DNA of 64,000 bases from Cardiocondyla obscurior (GCF_019399895.1 NC_091881.1:126501-190500); one strand, 5' to 3'; counted from the stretch's first letter, positions 24,339-35,586 are shown. Numbers and translations are program-made. Notes: generated by a model not told the origin, from the letters alone.

Positions 24339-24609
24339 ATATACTACCCTATTCGGCGGGGTGTATATCTCTGTTACTTCCCTTTTCCCTTTAATACCTA
24401 CTGGCCTCGTCGCCCTTTTCTATTACCTCCGCGACCCCACCTGGGATTTCCCGCTTAATGAGATCATCAATTCTAACCCTAACTTAATATCTCCGGAACG
24501 GCCCCCGTTTGTTGCGCAGGGGCATTGTCCAAAAATACATTGCGTCCCAACCGTTAACGTTTCAAAGGGCAAGCGCGATTTTTTTAAGGAACGAAAGAAT
24601 TTTCTCAAA
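24339..24609 (+). CDS. Candidate exon, 90 codons, possible membrane segment
   Basis: An open frame runs from 24319 to 24936. Within it, acceptor GACCGAGTTTCCAG at 24338 and donor CTCAAA/GTAAGA at 24610 bound 271 nt (one base plus 90 codons). The first third is hydrophobic (VYISVTSLFPLIPTGLVALF), as in a membrane helix. It is followed by a Pro/Asn-rich stretch (DPTWDFPLNEIINSNPNLIS), two Cys, and a basic end. Amino-acid balance is more protein-like than the surrounding frames, and no ATG is present, so it would be an internal exon. The acceptor pyrimidine tract is poor. I do not recognise the family. Confidence 0.3.
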
Positions 24610-25360
24610 GTAAGAAAACGCGAGAGAGCCGAAAAAGAAATTCGACTCCTTTCTCTCTTTTTCTTGATTCGTATAACTTTTCAAGAAGCAGGATGTCACT
24701 ATATATTGTTGCGAGGTAGCGGAACTGAATCTCGGCACTTGAGCTCGCGCAAACTTTCTCGTTCTCGATCGCGAAAAGTTTCGGCATGTGTCGCGTTTGG
24801 CAGATTTTATAAAGCGAAGCCGGATGCGAAGCTTCCGGGGCCCGCTCGGACAATGTATGTACGCGCGAGATCGGGCGCTGTAACATTGGGTGAAATATTT
24901 CGTATTTTTCGTGAACGCGATAAAACAATTTCATAAAACGTACAAGCTGGCGCTGGCTGTTTCCATCGGAGCCGCGCGTATTTGACTTGTGCGTGTAAAC
25001 GCGCTTGGATTTGACGACGATCTGGACGCGAGTTAAACCATCCAACGTAACGCAACAATGAAACGCGAGAGAGCTTTTTTATTTCATTTTTCCTATTTTT
25101 TTTTTTGTTTAATTTTAACATTATACGCGCAGTCAATATTTTTTGTAGAAATCGCAATTTTATTGATGTAACGAGAAGAGCGGTATTTTTTAAAATATGC
25201 AAGAGATGCTGAAAGAATCTTTTTTTCTCAAAGACATCTTCGATTAAACATTAAATTGGTATTGCATTATTTAAGGGACATTTATTAAAATCGTAACTAG
25301 GAAAGTTGAAGTTTAAGACTTAATGTTCAACGTTAGATTTCTTTGATCTCTAGCGCTCAC

Positions 25361-25440
25361 CAGGTCGGAAAGAGAACACCGCCGGCGGCAGCAAACCACT
25401 CTGCATACTTTTTGCGGCAATTAGTATGGTCACGGAACAG
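25361..25440 (-). CDS. Candidate exon, 26 codons, unknown protein
   Basis: On the minus strand a T/C-rich tract of about 20 bases and CGGTGTCCAG precede 80 nt, followed by CCTG/GTGAGCGC, a strong donor. Frame 1 reads LFRDHTNCRKKYAEWFAAAG and six further residues, open and well balanced in composition. A second frame is also open; the third stops at codon 3. LFRD-x2-NCRK-x-Y faintly recalls the start of a peritrophin-type chitin-binding domain, but the following Cys pattern is absent, so I do not assign it. No neighbouring exon was located. Confidence 0.4.
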
Positions 25441-25667
25441 CTGGACACCGAAAAAAGAAAAGAAAAAAAAAAACGCGTTATCGAGTCACGATTTATGTGC
25501 AGAAGATAATGCGGGCTTCCACGAACGTTGATCATTTGTTATCTGTTATAATTATATCGTTTTATATAATAACTAGGATATTATTTTAATATTATATATT
25601 TGTATTAATTAATATTTAATTTTTAAAATTAATATTTAGCATTGGTAAATTCGGGATTAATTGCTAC

Positions 25668-25687
25668 GTCAATCGACGTCGATTGAC
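25668..25687. promoter_or_regulatory. 20-bp perfect palindrome
   Basis: GTCAATCGACGTCGATTGAC is its own reverse complement and is centred on GACGTC, a CRE-like half. A perfect 20-bp palindrome is not expected often in 64 kb (about 0.06 by uniform base frequencies). It lies in AT-rich non-coding DNA and could bind a dimeric factor; function is inferred. Confidence 0.4.
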
Positions 25688-28600
25688 TGATTGTTTTTAT
25701 CGGGAATTTTGCGCGAACGCCGAAAATTCAATCTGCAATTTTACTTAATGTAACGTGCTCAAATGTGTCCATAATTCAGCTCGGGCAAAGGCTTAAAACG
25801 AACGGTGCATAATATCGCGGCGCGATCTGACGTTTAATTTCCTACAGCATGACTGAACGTGCGCGGTCACCGGGGATCAGACGCAATATGTATGCACGAA
25901 TCCGGATCTATTTGGCAGGGAAGAGCGAGAGAATGAGAATAGTATTCTAGCAAAGTCTCGCAAAAATTATCTCCCACCTGCAGATACTCGCGAGGATGAA
26001 CGCGCGCGAGAGAATAAGATTTTTCTTTTATTTATTTATTTCAGTACTCTTCCTTAATTTTATCTCTCGACATTTCAGAAGTATATTTTTAGTACGCGTT
26101 TTTTTTGCACGCTTAGATTGGCATTTCGCTCGATGTCTCGCAATCAAATAATAACTATCGGACCGACAAAGGAGCTGAAATCCTTTGCGGAAACTGCGGG
26201 TGGAACGAGGAACGGTGCGCGTCGGACTGTTATTGACCTGTACTACTGATCCGTGCGGTGGGTCTGAATTCTATCTGCAGAAACGGTCGCGACGGGAATA
26301 ATGCCGGCACTCAGGGCTCTTCCCCGGGCGTAGAAAGGAGCCGCAATTTTTACGGATACCGAATTGGTTGGCGGCGCTGGCTTTCTCGATTGTGATTCAC
26401 GGGGCCGAGACGCGGCGCCGGAAATAGTCACTTCGTCAGGCTCGTCGGTGGATGGCCCCGGCGCTTCGTCGAGTGCGGGAACGTTCGCGGCGTGGCGGAG
26501 TACAACGCTCGGCCGGACGATTTCGTTCGATTATCCCGATAAAGTCGTTGATAAAGTCGTCGATAAAGCCGTTACCCCGTCGCGCCATCGGCCGCACGGG
26601 ACGGCGAGCAGACTTTAAGCTGATTAATGCAGCGTCCGTTGGATAAGCGGCGCGATAAATCGATTCTAGCGAGTGTTAAATCGTTTGATAATTCCCTGCC
26701 CTACGGCGAGATAAGCGGAACAAGCCCCGAGAAGTGCTTAGGTGGAAAATAGAATCGGGAGGGGAAGGGTAAGGTGGAAACAGGAAATAGAAGCGGAGAA
26801 TCTGGCATTCGGGTCCGTAGCTCTCGCTCGTGGCCCATACAAAACCGCGACGTGTCGAACCGCACCGCGCTCGGTCGGAAAATCGTTCTTAATATTTTAT
26901 TTAGTGGTCGAAGAGAAAACCGGAAAATGCACCGGGGTTAATGGCGGCACGGTTCATTCCACGCAATTGGGCATAATCGTCTTCGCGAGCCGGCAGCCCC
27001 CAACTCGCCGAGTTCCGCTTCTCCTTTACCTACGAGCGATGCTGTTAAATATGCAGATACGTCTGGATATTCCGCGATGCGGCACATTATGCACCCGGCT
27101 CCCGCGCACCTCGGATATATTTACATAGGCGCAATCGCGCGATGTCTCGAAACGCAGAAGACATGCATTGTATCGCTTGGCACAGGCATAGCGTTTAAAT
27201 AACAGTAATGACATTTCAAGTTGCGTAAATTTTTTAAACACGATACTGCAAATATATATCAGCGAGGGATGCTTCAAATTGTACCGGAGAAAGGGAAAAA
27301 AAATTTTGCATCGCGTAAGAAAATTCTGGCGAGAAGAGGCCGTCTTTCTCCCGGCGATAAATGGAAAAATAATGTCCCGAGAAAACGCGAGGTTTCAGAA
27401 AAGTTTCGAGTATTTCTTTCTTTCTCTCTCGCTGTAATTTAAGGCATGTTCTTATTGGCATTTAGTCGACATTTCCGTTCTCCGCGAGTGTCGAGAAGTC
27501 CTCCTCGTCGTAGACGTTCCTCCGTGAAGGAGGCTGCGGCGAAATTTCTGAGAGACTCGCGAGAGCGTGCGAAGCGTGTCAATGCAGAGGCGCGCGCGCG
27601 CACGTTATTCCGGCAGACGTTAATAATTTATGCAATCAACGCCAGGGCCTTTATTAAACATGTCCGTTTCACGGAGAGAGTTGCTAACAATACGGCGTCG
27701 CGAGCGCGCGACGCATACAACGACGGGAGGCCCGGGCGACGTCGCACCGAGGATAACTTAATTAAGAAGCGGCAAATTACAGAGTGCCCCGTCAACGAAA
27801 GGAATATATGAATTTCCGCGCGCCACCGTGTATTCTTAATTTAATCTGCCTGATGCAAGAGGGTCCGGAGACGTACGCGAGATGAAAGGATCTCGAGCGC
27901 CCGCAGAATCCCCGGCGCGAGAAAGACGGGGTGCCGGTTGTGTCCGGCGGGAAAGATGCGCTTTCAAGATGCTCGCCCGCGCGTTTTATAAATTACAAAC
28001 ATGCCGCAGCTGGAAAATATCGCGCACTGACCGGCACGTATCTTTTCATACGTGCTTTACCGCAAATTCAGCTAGCGGACTTTTGTATACGCGATAGAAT
28101 ATCGTTCTTTAAGACATTACGGAATGTCTTTAAAAAAAAAAAAATAAAAATATCTTGCGGATAACGTATTCGTCACAAATCTTTCCCGTTGTGACGGAAG
28201 ACGTGATAATTAAAAAAACGAGGGAGGTAAGTTTAGTTCGCGTTCCTACGGTACGTATCAAAACCGGAGATTAAGCCGACGCCGACGAGCCGTTGCAACC
28301 GCGATATTGCGCGCGAGGCCGCGGAAAGAAACGCTTCGCGACGGAGACCGGATTACCTCGGGACTTTCGACGGAGTAGTTTCGGGAACCGCAATTTTACC
28401 GTCATCGTCGTCGTCGTCGCCGCAGATTCCGCGCTTCCCCCTTGAATAATGAAAGCTCGCGCGCTGCAGCATGGGGGCAGCCTCTAACACCGGCGCGTAA
28501 TATGGCTCCCGGTGTACACAATCCACGTTGAACTTTATTAAAGCTGTCTGTTCCCGTGGCGAAGTAACTTAGGCGCCTCTGTTTGCCGCACGGAGCGGCA

Positions 28601-29260
28601 TCGATAAGTAAACGGAGTGGTCCGCAGGCACTCTCCCGGCCGCCGTCGCCGCATAAGCATGACGATGACGGTGTTTAACATCGACTAATTGGCGCACACG
28701 CTCGTTTCCCGACCACGCGCGCTGCAACGCCAACGAGGGTATATCCCGCCTGTCAATTTGCGACGCGGTCAATAATATACAATGCATACAGTCTTTGATG
28801 TCGAGCGAAGTATGAAGAGCGGACGAAGAAAATGGCCCGAGGCGAGACTCGGTCGGGAAAAGGTCGTTACTCATTATCGCGGGGATTTTTGCACCCCACT
28901 GAACTCCTCGTTGACCGAACGTAACTCCGCCCTTTCGTCGAGATAATTTTTGGTAGTGATGTAAAAGAAACGCGAGCGCTGCAATTAATTTTTTTTCTTT
29001 TATTTTTACGGTTCTTTTCCCTCAAATTTATTGATTTTTTATTTACACGCGACTTTTACTGTCTTCCACCGAGGACCACCGTTTTGCGATCGACGGGCGG
29101 GTAAAAATTGATAACGCCATCGCGCACGGGTGAAGTTTGCGGATCAGGCTGCAATTATGACAGGGTATAATTCGCTAATGTCTCCCGATGGTATTAGAAT
29201 GAGCCCTGCGTACGTACGGCGACAATATTAATGCAATTTGCGCCGCTCGGCTGGTCGCGA
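25688..29260. other. Non-coding DNA with short minisatellite
   Basis: CG-rich non-coding sequence. A 12-bp unit GATAAAGTCGTT is repeated three times at 26538-26573 inside a plus frame open from 26334 to 26618, which has no ATG and no donor. A GAG/GTAAGTTT donor-like site at about 28227 has no open exon in front of it. Nothing else can be supported. Confidence 0.45.
26538..26573 (+). repeat. 12-bp x 3 tandem repeat
   Basis: Three consecutive units: GATAAAGTCGTT, GATAAAGTCGTC, GATAAAGCCGTT. The unit length keeps the surrounding plus frame open and would repeat Asp-Lys-Val-Val. Confidence 0.85.
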
Positions 29261-30153
29261 TGTTAATAATCGATGCAATTAACTCGGCACATTATTAAAC
29301 GTGCACGCTCGGAAGGAAAACTGGGTTATGGCGCGACATAACACACCGTTCTGCGGGCTGTTTACTGCACGCTGCTAACAAGCGGTCCCGCCGTAGCCGC
29401 GTAGCGTCTTCGTGCCGCTGACATATTTGCACTTTTGCGGACTAAAACGCATTCACCGCGTTATAATACACCTGACAATCGGGAGTCATTACGTCCCCGG
29501 CGCCCGCCGTTAATAAAATTATTCCCGTAATGACGTTCGGCATGTCAGGTATGATTAATTACACTTACTGAACGTTATTACTGCCGCGTAGTCTGCACTT
29601 ATGTGGATAATGACAAGTGACATTTATTCATTCCCTCTTTTAATTTTAGTTATCCCCGGTCGCTGTTACGTAATACAGTGCTTGATTGTATTATTTATAG
29701 CGAACGCTTTGATAGACTCGCGCTTTAAATCAATAATTTATCGCGACATAAATGTGTAACGATTATAAAGACCGCTGCTTCGTGAAATCTAATAGAAAGT
29801 TAATGGAGGAGTGTTGATGCAAATTTATCACGTTTTCCTTATACTTCGTCGGATTCGCCGGAGGTCCGTGGTAGACGCAACGTGAGCGCAAGGCGTAAGT
29901 TATCTCATTAACTTCGTACTATCGAATTCCGGTCTGTCAGGGGTAATGCATCATCGGAACGTCGCGGTCGCGACGAAGCTGAGCTTGACGTGTTAACTTT
30001 AGTTCGAGCGCGAGCTTGCATAATTTCCGATCGGCTTCGGCAACAATTCTGACAGCTGTCTTATCTCTTCCACCTTACGCGAGATAATCGCGATTAATAT
30101 ATACGACTCGCAGCACCGACAGCCGGGGTGTTAATAATCGACGCGATTAATTC
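29261..30153. promoter_or_regulatory. Candidate regulatory interval with repeated 25-bp motif
   Basis: TGTTAATAATCGAYGCRATT is present at 29261-29280 and 30129-30148; the full 25-bp matches (29261-29285, 30129-30153) differ at three positions. Between them lies a two-part inverted repeat at 29470-29550 and many ATTA/TAAT homeodomain-type cores, with few homopolymer runs and no long open frames. This texture suits an intronic or intergenic enhancer, but conservation cannot be tested here. Confidence 0.3.
29470..29550. repeat. Two-part inverted repeat
   Basis: The outer arms ACCTGACA (29470-29477) and TGTCAGGT (29543-29550) and the inner arms GTCATTACG (29485-29493) and CGTAATGAC (29526-29534) are each perfectly complementary. 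They are separated by 7 and 8 unpaired bases, with a central loop of 32. It could form a cruciform or be two palindromically arranged factor sites. Confidence 0.55.
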
Positions 30154-31961
30154 ATGCTCTGTTAACTCGACTCGAAAAGAACGGAATCAAGTGGTCACCC
30201 TGCGATAATTAATAAAAATTGCGAAACCCTCGTGGTTCATATACATAGATCTCACGAGTTCTAAAACAGCGACAAATCCGAGTATCTTAAACGATACAGC
30301 TAATTAAAGTGAAAAAAAGAAAAAGAAAAAAAAATTATTTTCGCCGATTCTCGTCGAACTTTTGGATTTTCTTTTTCCTCGCGCGCGATCTATCTTGCTC
30401 CACGTTTCGAGAACGTTGACGAGGAACATCGTCATATTTCGAGCTGGTCCTGAGTGCCGACACGGCACCGCGGGGTGCACGTGGCAGATAATGGAAACGT
30501 CACTCTGGACGCCATAGTGTTATCTTCCGTGCAAATGTTATCTCTGCTAACTCCTATGCGACGGATAATGGCGCTCGGCGGCGATGACCAAACGAAACGG
30601 TTAAAACGATTAATACGAAAAACACGAGCCGAAAGTCGCCGGCGCGTTTCGCGGCGATCAGGCCACGATCGCTTGCGTCCTCACGTGTGCACGTCCTCGG
30701 CCACACGTGACGCTGCAAACCGCAAGTCGCGCGGGCCCGCTTTAATGGAATACCTATCTAACTTAATGCGACACTATCACGACGACGCTAAGATAGTCGT
30801 GTGAACGCTCAAATTAATTCCCGCGATTAGCGCGAGCAATACTCAAACCCGCCATTATCGTAATTGAAGGGGCAAGTGTCCGGAGGTGATATCAGCCGCA
30901 TATGGCGGCGTGACATATATATTTCAATGCACTTGGTATTATATGGTTCTATACGTTGTAGACCGATTGTAATTATCGTTCCTTCTCTGGTATTATGACC
31001 CGGTTAAAGTGTCCCGTGAGATTAGTTTCAACGTTTGTAATAGAGGAAAAAGAATAAAGAACGAAAATTATTATTTTATACCGTTGCACTTTTTCATTTA
31101 ATATTAAAGAAAAAAAAAAGAAAACAAATTATGAAAAATAAATCTCTTTTGAAAACACGCCGCGAGAAACGATTCATCATGCTTTATTCAAGGATAAAAA
31201 AGTGTTACATTATAAAAGGAAAAATCAACTTAATTTACGTGGCATTTAAATCGTTTCGAATAGAGATTCGTAAAACCAAGTGGTCAGTATAACCACCCGG
31301 CGCTCTGTAACAATGATTTATTATCCGACCTGCATTCGGTGTAAAACCATTTTTATTTATATAACAAGAGAGACAAAAATATTCGTGCGAAAACCCGTTT
31401 TATGTAACGTGTCTTTCATTGTTATGGAGACGAAACTAGTTTGTCGGGAATTCTGACGATTTTTTTTTTTTTTTTGTCAAACGTGCACGCGTATGACAAT
31501 TGCATATTTATACTTGTCTTTTAAAATACCGCTGCAAAAAAAAAAAAAAGAAAAAAACAAGAACGCAGAGCGGATTTTAATTGTACGTAATGCGCACGTT
31601 GGGCTGCGTGGTTTTAAATAAGATTCTACATCCGCGCACACGTCTGTTCCGCTAACGACACCCGCGCTCTCTTAAAATGTGCCGCACGCGGCCAGTGCCC
31701 CTCGCATTTTTGCCCCTCTAAGCAGCGGCGCATCTAGCAGATTTCTGTAAAATTACGTCGTAACAACTTACCCGGGCAAGAACAAGCTTCTACTCTGCTC
31801 TTTTAAAAACAGCTTTAATTTTTTCTTTTTTTTTTGCCGCGCGAAACGGCGCTTTGTAAATTGAACCTTACGCCGGAACGGAACGCGGAAATTTTGCCTG
31901 AAAGCCGGAAGGATGGCTACTTATTTTTTTTTTTTTATATTATTTTTTTTCGTTCGAACAG
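30154..31961. other. Non-coding DNA, CG-rich then AT-rich
   Basis: An acceptor-like T/C tract ending TTTAATTAG (minus strand, about 30299) and another ending TTTTTGCAG (minus strand, about 31530) lead into short frames without good donors. The 31.0-31.6 kb part is A/T-run rich. No gene is supported. Confidence 0.45.
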
Positions 31962-32105
31962 AGATGCGAAGTCGATATTGCCAATTAGCCCGAGACTGTT
32001 CGCCGCCTGTATCGTGGACGATGCGCGTCGATTTCCCGACCCTATGTAACCGACATGGCGCAATATGTAACAGACGTGTACATACCAATGGTCAACCTGT
32101 CAGAG
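31962..32105 (+). CDS. Candidate exon, 47 codons from an internal ATG
   Basis: A T-rich tract ending TTTTCGTTCGAACAG precedes AG-ATG and 47 open codons, then a split G before GTAACATC (CAGAG/GTAACA, a good donor context). The peptide begins MRSRYCQLARDCSPPVSWTM and contains five Cys. The same frame stays open to 32305 (130 codons in all), so the donor need not be used. No family is recognised, and a Cys-rich reading can arise by chance in CG-rich DNA. Confidence 0.27.
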
Positions 32106-33767
32106 GTAACATCATTTGGTCTACCGTCCGATTGCCACACCGAAGGGAAATAATACGGTTTGATTGGTCGGCTCTAATGATATGTAAAGAGCATTTCGAA
32201 ACAGCTGTTCGCGGTTGCGCCAAAGGACTTTGTTGCGAAAAAGATTCCGAGGGAGAACCCTCCCTCTCTCTTATTCTCTATTTATCTCGAAAACATCTTG
32301 TATAATATAATCTTGCTGAATGTTTTGAGAACTCAAGCAGCCAACTTTCAGCCGGTACTTATTTCTCGCTAAATATTCATTACTTTATTGTTCCGTTTTC
32401 AGTTGAATATTCATCACTTTGTTGTAGGTTCACATTTTCCAAAGCGAGCGAATAGAGTAGTTTAATAATCAAATACTATAAGCGAATGGTTTTAATATGA
32501 AACTTAAACCGTAATTCTCCGAGACTCGGCTGCGAGAAAAGGTGGACCTTGCGCTACGTTCCGCCGCTTTTATGACAGTCGTTGCTACTTCGCCGTTTTA
32601 CGTTTTTCGACGTGTTAAATGTCGACGGTCTGATTGCGGTGAACGAATGCGAAAAGTCGACGGACGCGCAGCCACCGCCGACTGCACGCGTGCCGGCTCG
32701 TCGTGATAAATAACGTCCCGTGTCCCGTCGATCATTTTAACGACAAATTCAACCCTGAGATTATTCCACTGTCGTTTCGACCCAATTTGATTAAAGTTTC
32801 CAGCCAAATTTACAATCGTGTCCGCGTCGCTGCATAACTTTATTTAAGCACGGCAATTCCGCCGATGGGATAACCGAGTTTCGCCGGGTTGGAGCCGAGC
32901 ACGCGGTTGGTATTTATAACTCGGGGGGAAAAATGGCGAGTGGCCCACGTTTTAAAAATACGTCACTTACGGGATGAAATTTAACGCTGACACGAATGCC
33001 GTACCTTGTCCCTATAATGTCAGCCGGGATTGTTGAGATTTTATTTTTAACCTGCAGTCGCAAATGATACCTGTTATTGGATAGCGCGGGCCGAGATATT
33101 CCAACGGAATATAATCCGCTTAATGCGGTTATCTATTCATCTATTCGTTGGTTGATTCGCTTATCGTATCACTCCTGAAACCATTAATACAGATACGCGT
33201 GGCGTTTGCGTATAGCAAATTGAAACGCGTTATTGTTATATTTTCTATTCCGTTCCAAGCGATCATTAATTGGATATTGATATAATATTAATTGGAGCAT
33301 TTCCAAATAATTGCTAAAATTGCGTTATTTGCCCATCAAATGTTACATGTAGAAACACATTAGCGCAAGTCTTTTGTTTCTTTTTTTTTTTTTTTTTTAT
33401 TTCTACAATTTGTTGGCTCAGTCGAAATTGTTTTCGCTTTTTCTTTACAGTAATTAACTTTGATTAAAAATGTAAAATATTTTTTAAACGCAAGTTGTGG
33501 AAATTGATGTAGCTTTAGAGAATTAACGCTCGACTCCATAACGTCGGCGAGCTGGCATTTTACGCGAGAAGCCCGTGCGAAAGCCACAAACGCGCAATTA
33601 ATTAAGCGTACCGGCGCGCGCGTGGAGCATGACGCGAGATTAATCCGTCTAATCGCGAGTCTGATAGCCGCCGAGTCGAAGCCGAGCCGTTACCCTTCTC
33701 CCGATTCGTCTCTCGATTGGCCTGAGGGGCTCAATCAATAATCACCGCTCTCCTTCTCTGCTTGCAG
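32106..33767. other. Non-coding DNA upstream of the signal-peptide exon
   Basis: Ordinary intron-like sequence with a T18 run near 33382. The region before 33768 carries no TATA box at a useful distance and no ATG in the exon's frame near the acceptor, consistent with it being intron. The upstream exon was not found. Confidence 0.45.
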
Positions 33768-33823
33768 GTTGCCCAGGAAGCGAGCGGTTCTGCTGGCGAT
33801 TTGTCTTTTGGCCACTTGTACGG
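33768..33823 (+). CDS. Exon encoding a signal-peptide core of an unidentified secreted or membrane protein
   Basis: Acceptor CGCTCTCCTTCTCTGCTTGCAG is followed by 56 nt and the donor GTAAGTC, both near-consensus. After one leading base the frame reads LPRKRAVLLAICLLATCT, a basic n-region, a hydrophobic core and a small-residue c-region, then a split G-codon (Gly likely). The leading G completes a codon of form NNG. If the upstream exon ends in AT, the start Met itself is split across the intron, which would make the peptide an N-terminal signal. Many insect adhesion receptors and secreted proteins carry the signal peptide on a small exon between long introns. The other frames are also open but less protein-like. 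The mature protein lies on downstream exons not located here. Confidence 0.6.
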
Positions 33824-35409
33824 GTAAGTCTGTCATTCCTATGTAACATTGCGCATTTCATCTCGGCGAATTTATGCAGCTGCACGTTTCGCGCTCCTCC
33901 GCGATGTGCAGATCGCGTTACAAGAAACGGAGGGCGCGCTCTTCTCCTCTCGTCGCTGAAGAGAATTTTATTTGATTCCTCTTAGGCCGCTTCGGAGAGC
34001 CCGTCGACCGTCGGGAGCGCCGCGAGTCGCAGCATCCCCCTGTCGTTTCACTATCTCGCGCACGTTTCAATTCTGAAGGCAATGTGGAATGGTTTTTCGA
34101 GGCGCCGTATGATATTACGATGTTTGGAGAAGAAACATGTCCGACGGGAGCAGACTTATTTTTACGAATATTTTTTTTCTCCTTTTTTTTTTTTTTGCAC
34201 CTCGAGACGTTCGCGTTCGGTTTAGATCGGAATAAAATTTATTAACGTTATAAAAAAAAGAAAGAAATTGGGGAAATGTCGTCCGAGCCTAGCATCATAT
34301 TTATACGTGCTCGTGCGAGAAAAGTTATTTGTTACGTTCGGGATGCGTTATATTAAATCGCACTGGTGGAGCTGCACTCGAGCCAAGGGACGACTGTTTA
34401 AATATCTCGTTGTCGCGAACGAGACCGAAGTACCGGGTACCTTAGTGATACGAGACGGTATGAAAGGACGGTTAGGCAGCGTACGTGAACGGGAGGCGAG
34501 GGGCGCAAGAATGGAGGAAAGGCGTTTCCTTCTTCCGGCGGGGAACAGGAAGCTTCTAGCGAGCTGCTTCTCCGCTCTACCCTCGTTCTCCCCTTTCTCT
34601 CTCGCTCTCTCTCTTTTTCTCTCTGTCTCTCTTTTTCTCTCGTTTTCCATCTGCCCTCGTCTTTTTCCCCTTCTGCACCGCTCGTACAACTCGCCTCCCC
34701 TCATCTCCGTATCTCGGCGAAGTCGAGAAATGGTTTCTCTTGGAGAAAGCGGGCTTTTCCTTCTAACGTCTACGTCTCTTCATCTTCTTCTACTATCGTT
34801 TCTCTCTTTCTTCGAGTTACAAATATATATATATACACACCCACACATGTACATAGAACGACGTACAGTGACTAACGTTGATTGTGGGTAATGCAGCAAA
34901 GCATTATGTGCTTATTTCGTCAGGCTCGCGAGAAAGTTTGATGTTCTCGTGTTCGGCAATCATTTTCAGTTTGCTTGCTCAATTTTACATATCGAATTAT
35001 ATTTTATTACGCGTAACGCGCGCGTCTGCTTCTGTATTTTTACCGACTTCTTCGGTCTTAATTAAAGTCCGTCCGTATGTTAATTCGTTTAATCATTTCT
35101 GTTTAACGCGGTTCGTATTGCTCTCGCAGACGTCGGCTTAGTTTTCTCGAGGAAACGTTTAACCGTGTGACGCAAATGATTCCTATTCCTCCCTCACCTC
35201 TAGTTTCAAAGATACAATTCACTCGGCATTTGTACATTTATTCTTTACTCATTTACTTCTTCCGTCTCGTGTTCCTAGCTTGTAAAAATTTTCTCCGTCT
35301 TTCTACAATTTTTCCCTCCATTACCTTTCTCCCGTGATCTCTCCCTCTCTTTCCTTTTCGCACGTTCTCTCTCCTTACATTTGTTCCTTCCCTCTTTTCT
35401 TCCCTTCAG
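33824..35409. other. Likely intron downstream of the signal-peptide exon
   Basis: It begins with the GTAAGTC donor and holds a CT-rich microsatellite at about 34595-34665, a TATATA/CACACA tract near 34830 and CG-rich DNA. The long plus frame across 34268-34891 (no ATG start) is carried by the CT repeat. No exon in the phase required after 33823 was identified with confidence. Confidence 0.4.
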
Positions 35410-35586
35410 CAGAACTGCTCGTCGTAAATCTGTTGCCACCTACTTTCCTCCTGTCCCTCGTGTTTTACTCTCGGTTACGGCGACCAGATATTTATTATTC
35501 CCGCATATCACGCTTACATTTTTAAAGCATCGTTTTTCCTTTCTTATAAACCGCGCCGCCGTTCCCATGTCAGTTTTCGCGAGTCA
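35410..35586 (+). CDS. Candidate exon with very strong acceptor and GTAAGT donor
   Basis: About 60 nt of pyrimidine-rich sequence ending TTTTCTTCCCTTCAG precedes 177 nt that end AGTCA before GTAAGTCC. One frame is open throughout (one base plus 58 codons, beginning RTARRKSVATYFPPVPRVLL). This frame is not the phase left by the signal-peptide exon at 33768-33823. In that phase it reads through a hydrophobic stretch to a stop after about 37 codons. It may be an exon of another gene, a non-coding exon, or chance in a pyrimidine-rich region. Confidence 0.3.

Noticed and set aside
31500..31545. Very strong minus-strand acceptor (T/C tract ending TTTTTGCAG)
   Set aside because: The downstream frames close within about 17 codons and only a poor GTATAA donor is available.
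34268..34891. 207-codon plus-strand open frame
   Set aside because: It does not begin at ATG and its central part is the translation of a CT microsatellite (Leu/Ser/Phe repeats).
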